A DNA stretch of 27,698 bases from CAYIFA01 sp964362625 (lineage in GTDB: Bacteria > Patescibacteriota > Minisyncoccia > 1-14-0-10-42-19). The position numbers were made by a program, and so were the translations under genes. The notes under the pieces were generated by a model. The model had not been told where the DNA came from. It saw only the letters and a list, made by a program, of their open reading frames with translations, and did not search any database. Below, piece after piece: positions 1 to 6,438 of the stretch. How positions within the stretch are numbered: position 1 is the first letter of the stretch; the number at the start of each line of letters is the position of its first letter. The DNA is taken from contig CAYIFA010000007.1 in assembly GCA_964362625.1 (NCBI GenBank), positions 1 to 27,698 on the forward strand, read 5' to 3'.

Positions 1-240
1 TTCGGGTAGCAAAAAAGTCGGCTTCCAAAAACAAGTCGTGGCCGCGGCGGTAATGGTGATGCCGCGCTCACGCTCCTGCTCCATCCAGTCCATAATTGCC
101 GCTCCCTCGTGAACCTCGCCGATTTTGTGCGAAATTCCGGTGTAAAACAAAATCCGCTCGGAAACCGTGGTTTTGCCGGCGTCAATGTGCGCTATAATCC
201 CGATGTCTCGGGTGCGTTCTATTGGGAGATCGCGGGGCAT
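1..240 (-). CDS. fusA: Elongation factor G, N-terminal part (runs off the window)
   Basis: This is the first 80 codons of translation elongation factor G, the GTPase that drives ribosome translocation. The G1 loop AHIDAGKTT lies at residues 17-25, and the switch I region RGITI is visible near residue 60. The gene continues past base 1. The ATG sits 2 nt after the rpsG stop, and no SD site is evident, so translation probably follows rpsG. The order rpsL-rpsG-fusA is the classical str operon. The identification is firm; only the rest of the protein cannot be seen. Confidence 0.97.
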   Translation of the reverse strand, partial: MPRDLPIERTRDIGIIAHIDAGKTTVSERILFYTGISHKIGEVHEGAAIMDWMEQERERGITITAAATTCFWKPTFLLPE

Positions 241-242
241 AT

Positions 243-716
243 TTACCAGGCGAAATGAGCAAATGCCCGATTGGCTTCAGCCATTTTGTGCGTGTCTTCT
301 TTTTTCTTGTAAGCCATTCCTTCTTTTTTGGAGGCGGCGATCAATTCGGCGGATAGCTTTTGTGCGATTGGCTTGCCTTTGCCGGACCTCGCGGCCGCAA
401 TCAACCAGCGCATAGCCAGGGTCAGTTTTCGCTGGCTCCTTACTTCCACCGGCACCTGGTAATTTGCTCCTCCAACACGCCGCGAACGCACTTCCAGTTG
501 TGGCGAAATGTTCTCGATCGCCTTCTCAAAAATTTCCAATGGATTTTCGGTTTTGGTTTTTTTCTTTATATCTTCAAGCGCCCCGTAAACCGCCCTCCTC
601 GCCGTGGATTTTTTGCCGCTCCACATCAATTGATTCGTTAATTTTTCAACCAAAAGCGACCCGTATAATGGATCCGGGCTCAGCTCTTTTTTCTTTTTTA
701 TCGGACGTCTAGGCAT
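243..716 (-). CDS. rpsG: 30S ribosomal protein S7
   Basis: Ribosomal protein S7 (157 aa) initiates assembly of the 30S head by binding the 3' domain of 16S rRNA. The start MPRRPIKKKK, the central segment with GGANYQVPVEV, and the AMRWLI and AHFAW segments are typical of S7, and the length is normal. It lies 20 nt after rpsL and 2 nt before fusA. There is no recognisable SD before the ATG. The short rpsL-rpsG spacer is AT-rich and holds a small dyad (TTAAC-TTA-GTTAA on the minus strand). Confidence 0.97.
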   Translation of the reverse strand: MPRRPIKKKKELSPDPLYGSLLVEKLTNQLMWSGKKSTARRAVYGALEDIKKKTKTENPLEIFEKAIENISPQLEVRSRRVGGANYQVPVEVRSQRKLTLAMRWLIAAARSGKGKPIAQKLSAELIAASKKEGMAYKKKEDTHKMAEANRAFAHFAW

Positions 717-736
717 CTTGGTTAACTAAGTTAATT

Positions 737-1150
737 TTATTTTTTTGGTCGCTTAGCGCCATATTTTGAACGCTGCTGTTTGCGATTCGCGACCCCGGCG
801 GCATCCAACACTCCTCTTACGATATGATAACGCACTCCGGGCAAGTCTTTTACGCGGCCGCCTCTTACCACTACTATTGAGTGCTCCTGAAGGTTGTGGC
901 CCTCGCCGGGAATGTAAGCGGTCACTTCCATGCCGTTGGTCAACCGGACTCTCGCGACTTTGCGCAATGCCGAGTTAGGTTTTTTGGGGGTAACGGTTTT
1001 GACCACTAAACACACTCCGCGCTTAAAAGGCGATGGATAACTAGCCGGTCTATTTTTAAGAACGTTAAAACCGGTAAGCAAAGCCGGTGTTTTTTCCTTG
1101 GCCAATACCTTTTTCCTCGGTCTTCGTATAAGTTGATTAATGGTCGGCAT
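737..1150 (-). CDS. rpsL: 30S ribosomal protein S12
   Basis: Ribosomal protein S12 (137 aa) forms part of the decoding centre. The start MPTINQLIRRPRKK, the PKKPNSA loop (residues 55-61, the usual streptomycin-resistance site) and VKDLPGVRYHIVRGVLD are diagnostic. The protein is about a dozen residues longer than the E. coli form, with extra residues between the N-terminus and the PKKPNSA loop. It is the first gene of the str-type operon. There is no SD. A promoter-like sequence ends 6 nt before the ATG, so the mRNA is probably leaderless. Confidence 0.97.
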   Translation of the reverse strand: MPTINQLIRRPRKKVLAKEKTPALLTGFNVLKNRPASYPSPFKRGVCLVVKTVTPKKPNSALRKVARVRLTNGMEVTAYIPGEGHNLQEHSIVVVRGGRVKDLPGVRYHIVRGVLDAAGVANRKQQRSKYGAKRPKK

Positions 1151-1185
1151 TGAACTAGATTACCAAAATATTAAAAAAGCGTCAA
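1151..1185 (-). promoter_or_regulatory. Predicted leaderless promoter of rpsL
   Basis: On the minus strand, TTGACG (1180-1185) is followed after exactly 17 nt by TAATCT (1157-1162), and then by 6 nt and the rpsL ATG. The start point would therefore fall on or next to the initiation codon. The -35 box lies inside the 3' arm of the upstream terminator hairpin. The boxes are read from the sequence; their activity is inferred. Confidence 0.6.
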
Positions 1186-1202
1186 TATCATAGTACTGAC
1201 GC
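1165..1202 (-). terminator. Terminator of the pyrimidine cassette
   Basis: On the minus strand, GCGTCA (1197-1202) pairs with TGACGC (1179-1184), and a few inner pairs can extend the stem. Six T residues (1173-1178) follow directly. The hairpin separates the four-gene cassette (1215-3385) from rpsL. Confidence 0.65.
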
Positions 1203-1214
1203 CTATCTTTAGGA

Positions 1215-1535
1215 TTAAGAAAAAAATTTCCTGTATTCCACCGGACGACCTTCGGATTTAGCCCGGTCAATTCCTTTTTGCATTCCGGGAGTTATTCCGT
1301 AATCAGTATACACCACCATGGCATCAGCGATTTTCCCCCAGGTTAACCCAGCTTCAATTCCTAAAGCCCGATCATGCGGGATGGTGTCATCAAGCACACC
1401 GGGCTGGGTGTAAAGGAGATGACTGGCAAAAGGCGCCTCCCCCTTCACAAGACAGTCGTGAAGACACGCCCGTGCATATCGTGTATTTCTTTTTATGTCT
1501 CCGGCATACGGGCTCTCCACCACCACGCGGCGCAT
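1215..1535 (-). CDS. Nucleoside 2-deoxyribosyltransferase-like protein (DUF7768/DUF4406-like)
   Basis: This 106-aa protein begins RRVVVESPYAGDIKRNTRYA and continues with APFASHLLY, ALGIEAGLTWGKIAD, MVVYTDYGITPGM and IDRAKSEGRPVEY. This pattern (SPY near the N-terminus, a central helix with E-x-G, and a C-terminal GIS/TPGM-E/D segment) is that of small proteins with the nucleoside 2-deoxyribosyltransferase fold, as I recall the DUF7768/DUF4406 families. The substrate is unknown. Its ATG overlaps the stop of the cytidine deaminase gene (TAATG), so the two are translationally coupled. It is the last gene of a pyrimidine cassette, which supports a role in nucleoside or nucleotide chemistry. Family placement is fairly sure; function is not. 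Confidence 0.75.
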   Translation of the reverse strand: MRRVVVESPYAGDIKRNTRYARACLHDCLVKGEAPFASHLLYTQPGVLDDTIPHDRALGIEAGLTWGKIADAMVVYTDYGITPGMQKGIDRAKSEGRPVEYRKFFS

Positions 1536-2089
1536 TATATTTTCTTTCCGAGCTTAGAATAGTCCACGTCGAGATCTGCTGGGCCAAAACGAAACGGCAG
1601 GGCATCACCTATAGTTACCAAAGAAATTCTGCCGTTCGCCATAAGCGACATCAGCGACACCCATGGGTCATTAAAGCAATTTTCCCAAATAATCTGCAAA
1701 CAATGTCCGCATGGAACCCCGATTTCTTCAAGCGTAACTTGAGTGGCGCTCACGACTTTTGGTTGGAGAATTACCTCCTCGTTTTTTGGCGCTGCCACCA
1801 AAGCAAGAGCGCGAATTTTCGAAGGTCCTTCAGCGGCCACCATAGAATCAACGGCATTTTGTTCAGCATGGGTAGTCTGAGTCCAACTCACGCGTTCTAC
1901 ATTGCAACCGGAATAAAGTTTTCCGCTTTCGCCATAAATTGCGACTCCGACGTAATAATCGGAATACGGCGCCTGAGCGTTTTTCCTGGCCTCAGCCGCG
2001 GATTTAAAAAGGTCTTTGGAAAGTAGAGACAATTCTTCAAAATCAAACACATTGGCGCGAATCTTCCTTTCGACGAATCTTTGCCCCAT
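1535..2089 (-). CDS. cdd: Cytidine deaminase
   Basis: This 184-aa zinc enzyme is predicted to convert (deoxy)cytidine to (deoxy)uridine. The substrate-binding PYSDYYVGVA (41-50) and GCNVERVSW (61-69), the zinc/proton-shuttle HAE (74-76) and PCGHC (126-130) match the cytidine deaminase family. It is about 50 residues longer than the minimal tetrameric type, with extra residues at both ends. I chose the ATG at 2089 because GAGGAG lies about 8 nt upstream; an in-frame upstream start at 2140 would overlap the HAD gene. The gap from the HAD stop is 1 nt, so the SD lies inside the previous gene. The next gene overlaps its stop codon. Confidence 0.9.
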   Translation of the reverse strand: MGQRFVERKIRANVFDFEELSLLSKDLFKSAAEARKNAQAPYSDYYVGVAIYGESGKLYSGCNVERVSWTQTTHAEQNAVDSMVAAEGPSKIRALALVAAPKNEEVILQPKVVSATQVTLEEIGVPCGHCLQIIWENCFNDPWVSLMSLMANGRISLVTIGDALPFRFGPADLDVDYSKLGKKI

Positions 2090-2090
2090 C

Positions 2091-2864
2091 TTACAACTCC
2101 TCGTAATGCGTGATGATGTCTGACAAATCCCTAAAAACAAAAACGCCGTTTTCTTTGGCCTCTCTAACCACGTCGTCCATCTTGCCGATCAAATCCCAAG
2201 TTTCAACCGGGACAAGAATCCCCTTAAACCCTGCCGTCAAAGCCGGCTTGATGTCTGATTCATACGAATTACCAACGCTGTAAAGAGTTAACCTTGCCGA
2301 ACTTGGCAGGAAATCTCTAGCCATCAAAGAAAATGAAATTGACAGCTTTTGACCAACCACCCAAACGGCGGAAAAATTGGAGATGCCGGCATTTTTTAAC
2401 ACGGCAATCTTTTTCCGCTGAACCGTCGCATCGCCCTTAGTAAGCAAAGCTATTTTATCTCCTTTGTTGGTCAAATAATCCAAGACCCGTTTTGCGGCCG
2501 GGTGAACGTTCCTAGCATAGCGGGATTTATCAAACGCCCGCATTCCTATGGCATAAAAATCTTTCTCCAGTTCCGAATCGGGAATAACGCCAACGCGTTT
2601 TGCAATCTCGCGATAAACTTCTACCATACTCCCCGGAAAACGCTCCATGGAATAAAGAAACGGCTGGCCGGTGTCGGGGTTTGTTTCCTTTACTCTGCGA
2701 CTGTCTATCTCGTGTTCAAGCGCAATTATAACGTCAACGTGCGGCGCCTTGCGTCCAAATGTTTTAACAATCAACCTGCAAGTATCCAAAATCGGTTCGG
2801 CGTAGTCGTGAACGTTATCAATGAGCGTGTCATCCAAATCAAAGACAAAAACCCTTCCGGCCAT
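2091..2864 (-). CDS. HAD-family hydrolase (phosphatase/nucleotidase-like)
   Basis: This 257-aa protein of the haloacid dehalogenase superfamily has motif I FDLDDTL (nucleophile D9, acid/base D11), motif II in ALLTKGD, and motif IV in SVGNSYESDIKPALTAGFKG. The cap inserted after motif I is helical, as in the phosphoglycolate phosphatase and 5'-nucleotidase types. The substrate cannot be read from the sequence. Its position between dCMP-deaminase-like and cytidine deaminase genes suggests a pyrimidine nucleotide phosphatase, for example dUMP or dCMP to the nucleoside. That is inference. The ATG overlaps the stop of the preceding gene (TAATG). Confidence 0.85.
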   Translation of the reverse strand: MAGRVFVFDLDDTLIDNVHDYAEPILDTCRLIVKTFGRKAPHVDVIIALEHEIDSRRVKETNPDTGQPFLYSMERFPGSMVEVYREIAKRVGVIPDSELEKDFYAIGMRAFDKSRYARNVHPAAKRVLDYLTNKGDKIALLTKGDATVQRKKIAVLKNAGISNFSAVWVVGQKLSISFSLMARDFLPSSARLTLYSVGNSYESDIKPALTAGFKGILVPVETWDLIGKMDDVVREAKENGVFVFRDLSDIITHYEEL

Positions 2865-3385
2865 TAGCTGGCTCCTTTCGTAAGCCCGCCTTGTTCATAG
2901 CGGGCCTTGGTCTCGCTACCAGTAAGCGGATCGAATTTCACGTTTTCTTTCGGAACGCCGACCGCTTCCAAAAACTTCAGGCAATTGTCGCAGGCCCAAT
3001 AGTGGCCGACCAGATAAAGCGTCACGCCATCAAGTTTACGCATCTCCTCCAAACTGAACGCCATCTTAACTTGAGATTTGGTTAGTTCAAGGTGTCCGGC
3101 AAAATTGCCAAGTTTTTCCGCCGGACGTTCCGGCCAGATATTTAAGCATGCCATTACTTCAGCGTGCACTGGCGAGCAAAGTTCATAATTAGATCCGGTT
3201 TTAATTTTCATCCGCGGACATTCATTGACGCATTCGCCGTATTTAACGCCAACCGGGGCGCAAAGATTGAAGCCGCGGGAAATTATCTCGCCGTTCTTTA
3301 CAATTACCGCTCCGGTTTTAGTTTTTAGGCAGGTAGAACTGGCGCTTGCCTTACGCGCTTGGGCGAAATATTGTTCGGAAGACAT
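2864..3385 (-). CDS. Deoxycytidylate (dCMP)-type deaminase
   Basis: This 173-aa protein of the dCMP/ComEB deaminase family is predicted to deaminate dCMP to dUMP, the precursor of dTMP. The zinc site is H74-A-E76 and C132-x-x-C135. The residue before the first zinc cysteine is Ala, not the usual Pro (WACDNC). A Cys-rich insertion, GECVNECPR (residues 50-58) plus YELC before the HAE, is typical of long dCMP-deaminase-like proteins and may bind a second metal. I chose the ATG at 3385 because AAAGGAG precedes it; an in-frame start 21 nt upstream lacks this support. It is the first gene of the four-gene cassette. The exact substrate (dCMP or another cytidine derivative) is uncertain. Confidence 0.83.
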   Translation of the reverse strand: MSSEQYFAQARKASASSTCLKTKTGAVIVKNGEIISRGFNLCAPVGVKYGECVNECPRMKIKTGSNYELCSPVHAEVMACLNIWPERPAEKLGNFAGHLELTKSQVKMAFSLEEMRKLDGVTLYLVGHYWACDNCLKFLEAVGVPKENVKFDPLTGSETKARYEQGGLTKGAS

Positions 3386-3404
3386 AGCAGCTCCTTTCAG
3401 TATC

Positions 3405-3431
3405 AAAAAACACTCTATCTATAGAATAGAG
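3405..3431 (-). terminator. Weak hairpin plus T run, possible terminator or attenuator
   Basis: On the minus strand, CTCTAT (3426-3431) pairs with ATAGAG (3413-3418) around a 7-nt loop, and six T residues (3405-3410) follow after two bases. It could end the M50 protease transcript or attenuate the deaminase operon. The stem is short and AT-rich. Confidence 0.4.
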
Positions 3432-3451
3432 CGCCTAATTCGTCCCTGGTA

Positions 3452-3486
3452 CGGATAACTTGTGAAAAACTTGTGGAAAAATTGTG
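3452..3486. repeat. DnaA-box-like short tandem repeat
   Basis: The plus strand reads GGATAACTTGTG, then ACTTGTGAAAA (3458-3468), ACTTGTGGAAAA (3469-3480) and ATTGTG (3481-3486). The units resemble degenerate DnaA boxes (TGTGGATAA type). They lie between the M50 protease stop and the deaminase operon. No dnaA, dnaN or AT-rich unwinding region is visible, so calling this an origin is not justified. Confidence 0.35.
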
Positions 3487-3487
3487 T

Positions 3488-4120
3488 CTAAAACCCAGAA
3501 AACCCGATGCCGGTAATAAGCTTAAAAAACAAGAACACCGCGGGCAAAATCAAGCTCCAGAAAAAGAATATGAATATAATTATCAAGAAAAAGCCGTATT
3601 GTTCCAAAAACTGCTGAATATAATAAAAGCGAATCGGCAAAAGAGCGAATAATACTTTTGAGCCATCTAAGGGCGGCAGTGGCACCAAATTAAAAATCAT
3701 CAAAATCAAATTTATAAAGACAACCAGAATTGACACTTGCACAAACGCGGCGGGGATCGAGAAAGCTGGCGCCAGACGAACAATCAACCCAAAAACAATC
3801 GCTACAATCAAATTTGAAAACGGTCCGGCGGCGGCCACAATTGCCGGCCCCCATTTTTGATTTTTTAGATTATAAGGATTGTATGGAACGGGCTTGGCCC
3901 AGCCAAAAATAAATCCGCCGAGAAAATAAGTTAACGCCGGTATCAAAACCGAACCGAACGGATCAAGATGCTTTATGGGGTTCAGGGTAAGCCGTCCCTG
4001 ATATCTAGCCGTGGGATCGCCCATGGCATCAGCCACAAAGCCGTGCGAAACCTCGTGAATCACCACCGACATTATTAAAATGGCAACTGAAAAAACAAAA
4101 TCAATCGCTTGAATATCCAT
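3488..4120 (-). CDS. Site-2-protease-type membrane metalloprotease (peptidase M50)
   Basis: This 210-aa integral membrane protein of the M50B/site-2 protease group cleaves substrates inside or near the membrane. The zinc motif is H22-E-V-S-H26, and the third ligand is expected in LPPLDG (D152). About five to six hydrophobic segments are visible, and no PDZ or CBS domain is attached, so this is the minimal form common in small genomes. The substrate is unknown; a membrane-anchored sigma regulator is one possibility, and a sigma/DUF5667 pair lies 340 nt away on the other strand. It starts divergently from rpmB, with TATACT 7 nt before the ATG and no SD. Confidence 0.88.
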   Translation of the reverse strand: MDIQAIDFVFSVAILIMSVVIHEVSHGFVADAMGDPTARYQGRLTLNPIKHLDPFGSVLIPALTYFLGGFIFGWAKPVPYNPYNLKNQKWGPAIVAAAGPFSNLIVAIVFGLIVRLAPAFSIPAAFVQVSILVVFINLILMIFNLVPLPPLDGSKVLFALLPIRFYYIQQFLEQYGFFLIIIFIFFFWSLILPAVFLFFKLITGIGFSGF

Positions 4121-4146
4121 TCTATATAGTATAAACTACTTACAAC
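4121..4146. promoter_or_regulatory. Overlapping divergent promoters, M50 protease / rpmB
   Basis: Only 26 nt separate the two start codons. On the minus strand TATACT (4128-4133) lies 7 nt from the protease ATG. On the plus strand TATAGT (4125-4130) and TATAAA (4130-4135) lie 11-16 nt from the rpmB ATG. Neither gene has an SD. Both mRNAs would be leaderless or nearly so, and the two -10 regions overlap. Confidence 0.45.
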
Positions 4147-4344
4147 ATGACTAAAACCTGTCCGATCTGCGGCAAGGGTTCGCGCATGGGAGGAAAACGG
4201 AACTTGCTTCGCGGGAAATATAATCCAACCAAGCATGTCCGCAAATACCCAAATTTACAGTGGGCGCGCTTGCCCAATGGCAAAAGAATTAAAATCTGCA
4301 CCAAATGCCTGAAGAAAAACCGGCATTTGACTTGGAAAGGATAA
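4147..4344 (+). CDS. rpmB: 50S ribosomal protein L28
   Basis: Ribosomal protein L28 (65 aa) has CPICGKG at its start, followed by NPTKHVRKYPNLQW and a basic C-terminus. Two CxxC pairs (C5/C8 and C51/C54) make it the zinc-binding version. The length is normal. No SD precedes the ATG. The tRNA-Pro gene starts 6 nt after the stop codon, so both are probably on one transcript, with the tRNA released by processing. Confidence 0.95.
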   Translation: MTKTCPICGKGSRMGGKRNLLRGKYNPTKHVRKYPNLQWARLPNGKRIKICTKCLKKNRHLTWKG

Positions 4345-4349
4345 AAATA

Positions 4350-4420
4350 CGGGCTGTCGTATAATGGCAGTACGCGAGGCTGGGGGTCTTGCAGCTGGAG
4401 TTCGATTCTCCGCAGCCCGA
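4350..4420 (+). tRNA. tRNA-Pro (anticodon GGG)
   Basis: The cloverleaf is complete: acceptor CGGGCTG/CAGCCCG, D stem GTAT/GTAC, anticodon stem 4375-4379/4387-4391 with two G-T pairs, loop CTGGGGG, and T loop TTCGATT. The anticodon is GGG at 4382-4384, with G37 and the C1-G72 pair typical of bacterial tRNA-Pro. The discriminator is A and no CCA is encoded. It directly follows rpmB. Confidence 0.85.
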
Positions 4421-4455
4421 TATTGTAAGAAAACTTGCTCTGTTTCGTTTTCTCT

Positions 4456-4962
4456 ATGAACGATGATGTGTCTGAAAAATTCATAAAATCATACGATAAT
4501 TATGCTGACCAGCTTTTTCGGTTTGCGCTCTTCAGGATCAGGCATCGGGAAGTCACGCGCGACTTGGTGCAGGATTCCTTTATCCGAACCTGGGATTATT
4601 TAGCCAAAGGAAACAATATTGATAATTTCCGAGCGTTTTTGTACCGGACTTTGCGCAATCTTATTATTGACGAAGTTCGAAAGAGAAAAACGGTTTCGCT
4701 TGACGCGATGCAAGACGAGGGGTTTGACCCGTCGGACAATTTCAAAAAAACCGAGTTGGAATTCCGGCTTGATTCAAAAAATATAGTGGAAAAACTTTCC
4801 GAGCTTGCTGATGATGATCGTGAAATAATTGTTATGCGCTACATCAACGAGTTGGGGCCTAAGGAAATCTCCGAAATTCTGGACGAATCCGAAAATGTCG
4901 TGTCAGTCCGCATTAACCGCGCGCTTAAAAAAGCCCGCGAGTTGCTTAATCGACAATCATGA
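4456..4962 (+). CDS. Sigma-70 family (ECF-type) RNA polymerase sigma factor
   Basis: This is a 168-aa group IV sigma factor. Region 2 covers FRFALFRIRHREVTRDLVQDSFIRTWDYL-type sequence in the first third. Region 4 is the helix-turn-helix in DDREIIVMRYINELGPKEIS to ISEILDESENVVSVRINRALKKA near the C-terminus. It would direct RNA polymerase to a small regulon. I chose the start MNDDVSEKF; an in-frame ATG 21 nt upstream is possible, and neither has a clear SD. Its stop overlaps the start of the DUF5667-like gene (ATGA), the usual sigma/anti-sigma arrangement. The regulon is unknown. Confidence 0.9.
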   Translation: MNDDVSEKFIKSYDNYADQLFRFALFRIRHREVTRDLVQDSFIRTWDYLAKGNNIDNFRAFLYRTLRNLIIDEVRKRKTVSLDAMQDEGFDPSDNFKKTELEFRLDSKNIVEKLSELADDDREIIVMRYINELGPKEISEILDESENVVSVRINRALKKARELLNRQS

Positions 4963-6299
4963 AAGATGAATTCGACAAATTAATAGATACCGCCAAGAAC
5001 CTGGAATTGGGTGCTGCGGAAAAGGAAAGCATGAAAACGGTTCTACTTTCGCATATCAAAGAAAACCCGGTAAGAATTTGGAGGGATGCCCGTCTTAACA
5101 TTAAACGGCAAAAGTCGTCATTTAATATTTTAGAGGCATTATCATTAAGACCAATATTATTGGTTAAAAATATGGCTATAGGATTAATTATTGCGCTATT
5201 GTTTTCCGGCGGAATTTCGTTTGCCGCCGAGAGCGCTCTGCCGGGCGACATACTGTACCCGGTAAAAGTTGGCGTGAACGAAGAAGTTAGAAGCGCGCTT
5301 ACGTTTGATAGCGAAGCCAAGGCCAACTGGAGTGCCAGGGTAGTCGAACGTCGCCTGGAAGAAGCCGAGGAGCTCGTTGCCCAAGGCGGGCTATCTGCGG
5401 ATGCTCGAGAGAAAATCGAAACTAATTTTGAAAAGCACGCGGAAAATGTTCGTGAAATTGTCACGCAATTTGAAACCGAAAAAAACCTGAAAGCCGCGTC
5501 TGACATCGAATCAAATTTTGAGGTCTCACTTCGTGCCCACGAAAACATACTTAATCATATTGCCGAAAGCAAATCTGATTCCGGAACCGAAACGCAACCG
5601 ATTTTTAAAAGGGTCCGAGCCAATATTGAGGAGTCCGCGGGTAACCGAATGCGTTTCGAAGCAAACGTAGAAGCAAGAACTAACGGTGAATTTAAAGCGG
5701 CGGCCGAAGGAAAACTAACCGCCGCGGAGAACAAAATCGCGGAAGCGAAACGCTTTATTGAACAAAACAAAGATTCGGTTGAAGCCGAAACAGCAGCCAA
5801 GGCTGAATTAGAGTTAAAACTTGCCGAATCCGCAATAGTGGAGGGCCGAGCTAAAATAGAAATCGAAGCCCATGGCGAAGCATTCGTATTCTTCCAGAAA
5901 GCCCTTCGTATCGCCCAAAACGCCAAACTTATAGTGCGGGCGGAAAAAGCATTCGAAATCCAGATTGGCATTCCTTCTCGAGAGAAAAACCAGGATCAAT
6001 TTGAGATCCCAATTGGCACCCCCGGGGGTAGCAGTCCCACTGATGGCGACAAAAATTCCTCCGATGACGGCGCGGTCTTCGAAGTGCCTATCGGAGTTCC
6101 ATCATCGAAAACACAGAATGACGGGCAGATCGAAAAACTACCGGAAGAAAGTGGCGGAGGCTCCGGCAGCAGCAATGTAGATAGTTCTGGCGGTGGCATT
6201 CCCGGTGGAAATGCATCGAACGGAGGCGCGATCATCGAAATACCAATTGGAATACCCGGCGGGGAGACCAGCGGAAAAATTCCAGCGGAGTCAATGTAA
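4959..6299 (+). CDS. DUF5667-like membrane-anchored protein, putative sigma regulator
   Basis: This 446-aa protein has a short N-terminal cytoplasmic part, one membrane segment (about residues 72-90, AIGLIIALLFSGGISFA), and then AESALPGDILYPVKVGVNEEVR, which I recognise as the DUF5667 signature. A long Glu/Ala-rich helical region (about 105-330) follows. The C-terminal 115 residues are Gly/Ser-rich linkers carrying four copies of an [FI]E[IV]xIGxP motif at about 332-339, 348-355, 374-381 and 426-433. The start overlaps the sigma gene stop, so the two are co-translated. By context it is an anti-sigma factor or an envelope sensor; no classical zinc anti-sigma motif is seen. A strong terminator follows. 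Confidence 0.8.
   Translation: MKDEFDKLIDTAKNLELGAAEKESMKTVLLSHIKENPVRIWRDARLNIKRQKSSFNILEALSLRPILLVKNMAIGLIIALLFSGGISFAAESALPGDILYPVKVGVNEEVRSALTFDSEAKANWSARVVERRLEEAEELVAQGGLSADAREKIETNFEKHAENVREIVTQFETEKNLKAASDIESNFEVSLRAHENILNHIAESKSDSGTETQPIFKRVRANIEESAGNRMRFEANVEARTNGEFKAAAEGKLTAAENKIAEAKRFIEQNKDSVEAETAAKAELELKLAESAIVEGRAKIEIEAHGEAFVFFQKALRIAQNAKLIVRAEKAFEIQIGIPSREKNQDQFEIPIGTPGGSSPTDGDKNSSDDGAVFEVPIGVPSSKTQNDGQIEKLPEESGGGSGSSNVDSSGGGIPGGNASNGGAIIEIPIGIPGGETSGKIPAESM
5952..6257 (+). repeat. Four in-frame copies of an EIPIGIP-type motif
   Basis: The C-terminus of the DUF5667-like protein holds FEIQIGIP, FEIPIGTP, FEVPIGVP and IEIPIGIP, separated by Gly/Ser/Asp-rich linkers of unequal length (about 8, 18 and 44 residues). 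The short beta-prone motif is conserved while the linkers are not, which suggests selection on the motif itself. Confidence 0.75.
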
Positions 6300-6334
6300 A
6301 ACCTCAATAAAAGGGGAGTAAACGGATAACCAGA

Positions 6335-6389
6335 CCCAACGATCCCGGCATAACGCCGGGATCGTTGGGGTTTATGGTTTGTTTTTTTA
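6335..6389 (+). terminator. Strong rho-independent terminator after the DUF5667-like gene
   Basis: A perfect 15-bp stem (6335-6349 with 6355-6369) with loop ATAAC is followed by T-rich sequence ending in seven Ts. It ends the sigma/DUF5667 transcript before pyrF. Confidence 0.9.
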
Positions 6390-6438
6390 GAAAACCCTGA
6401 TAAGATGTTTAATAGAAAAACTCAAAAAGGGGTGTGTA

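Noticed and set aside
3452..3486. Replication origin
   Set aside because: Only degenerate DnaA-like units, with no dnaA/dnaN neighbour and no unwinding region; kept only as a low-confidence repeat.
4946..5548. 200-codon minus-strand frame opposite the DUF5667-like gene
   Set aside because: Ser/Phe-rich shadow of a Glu/Lys/Ala-rich coding strand; no motif, promoter or SD.
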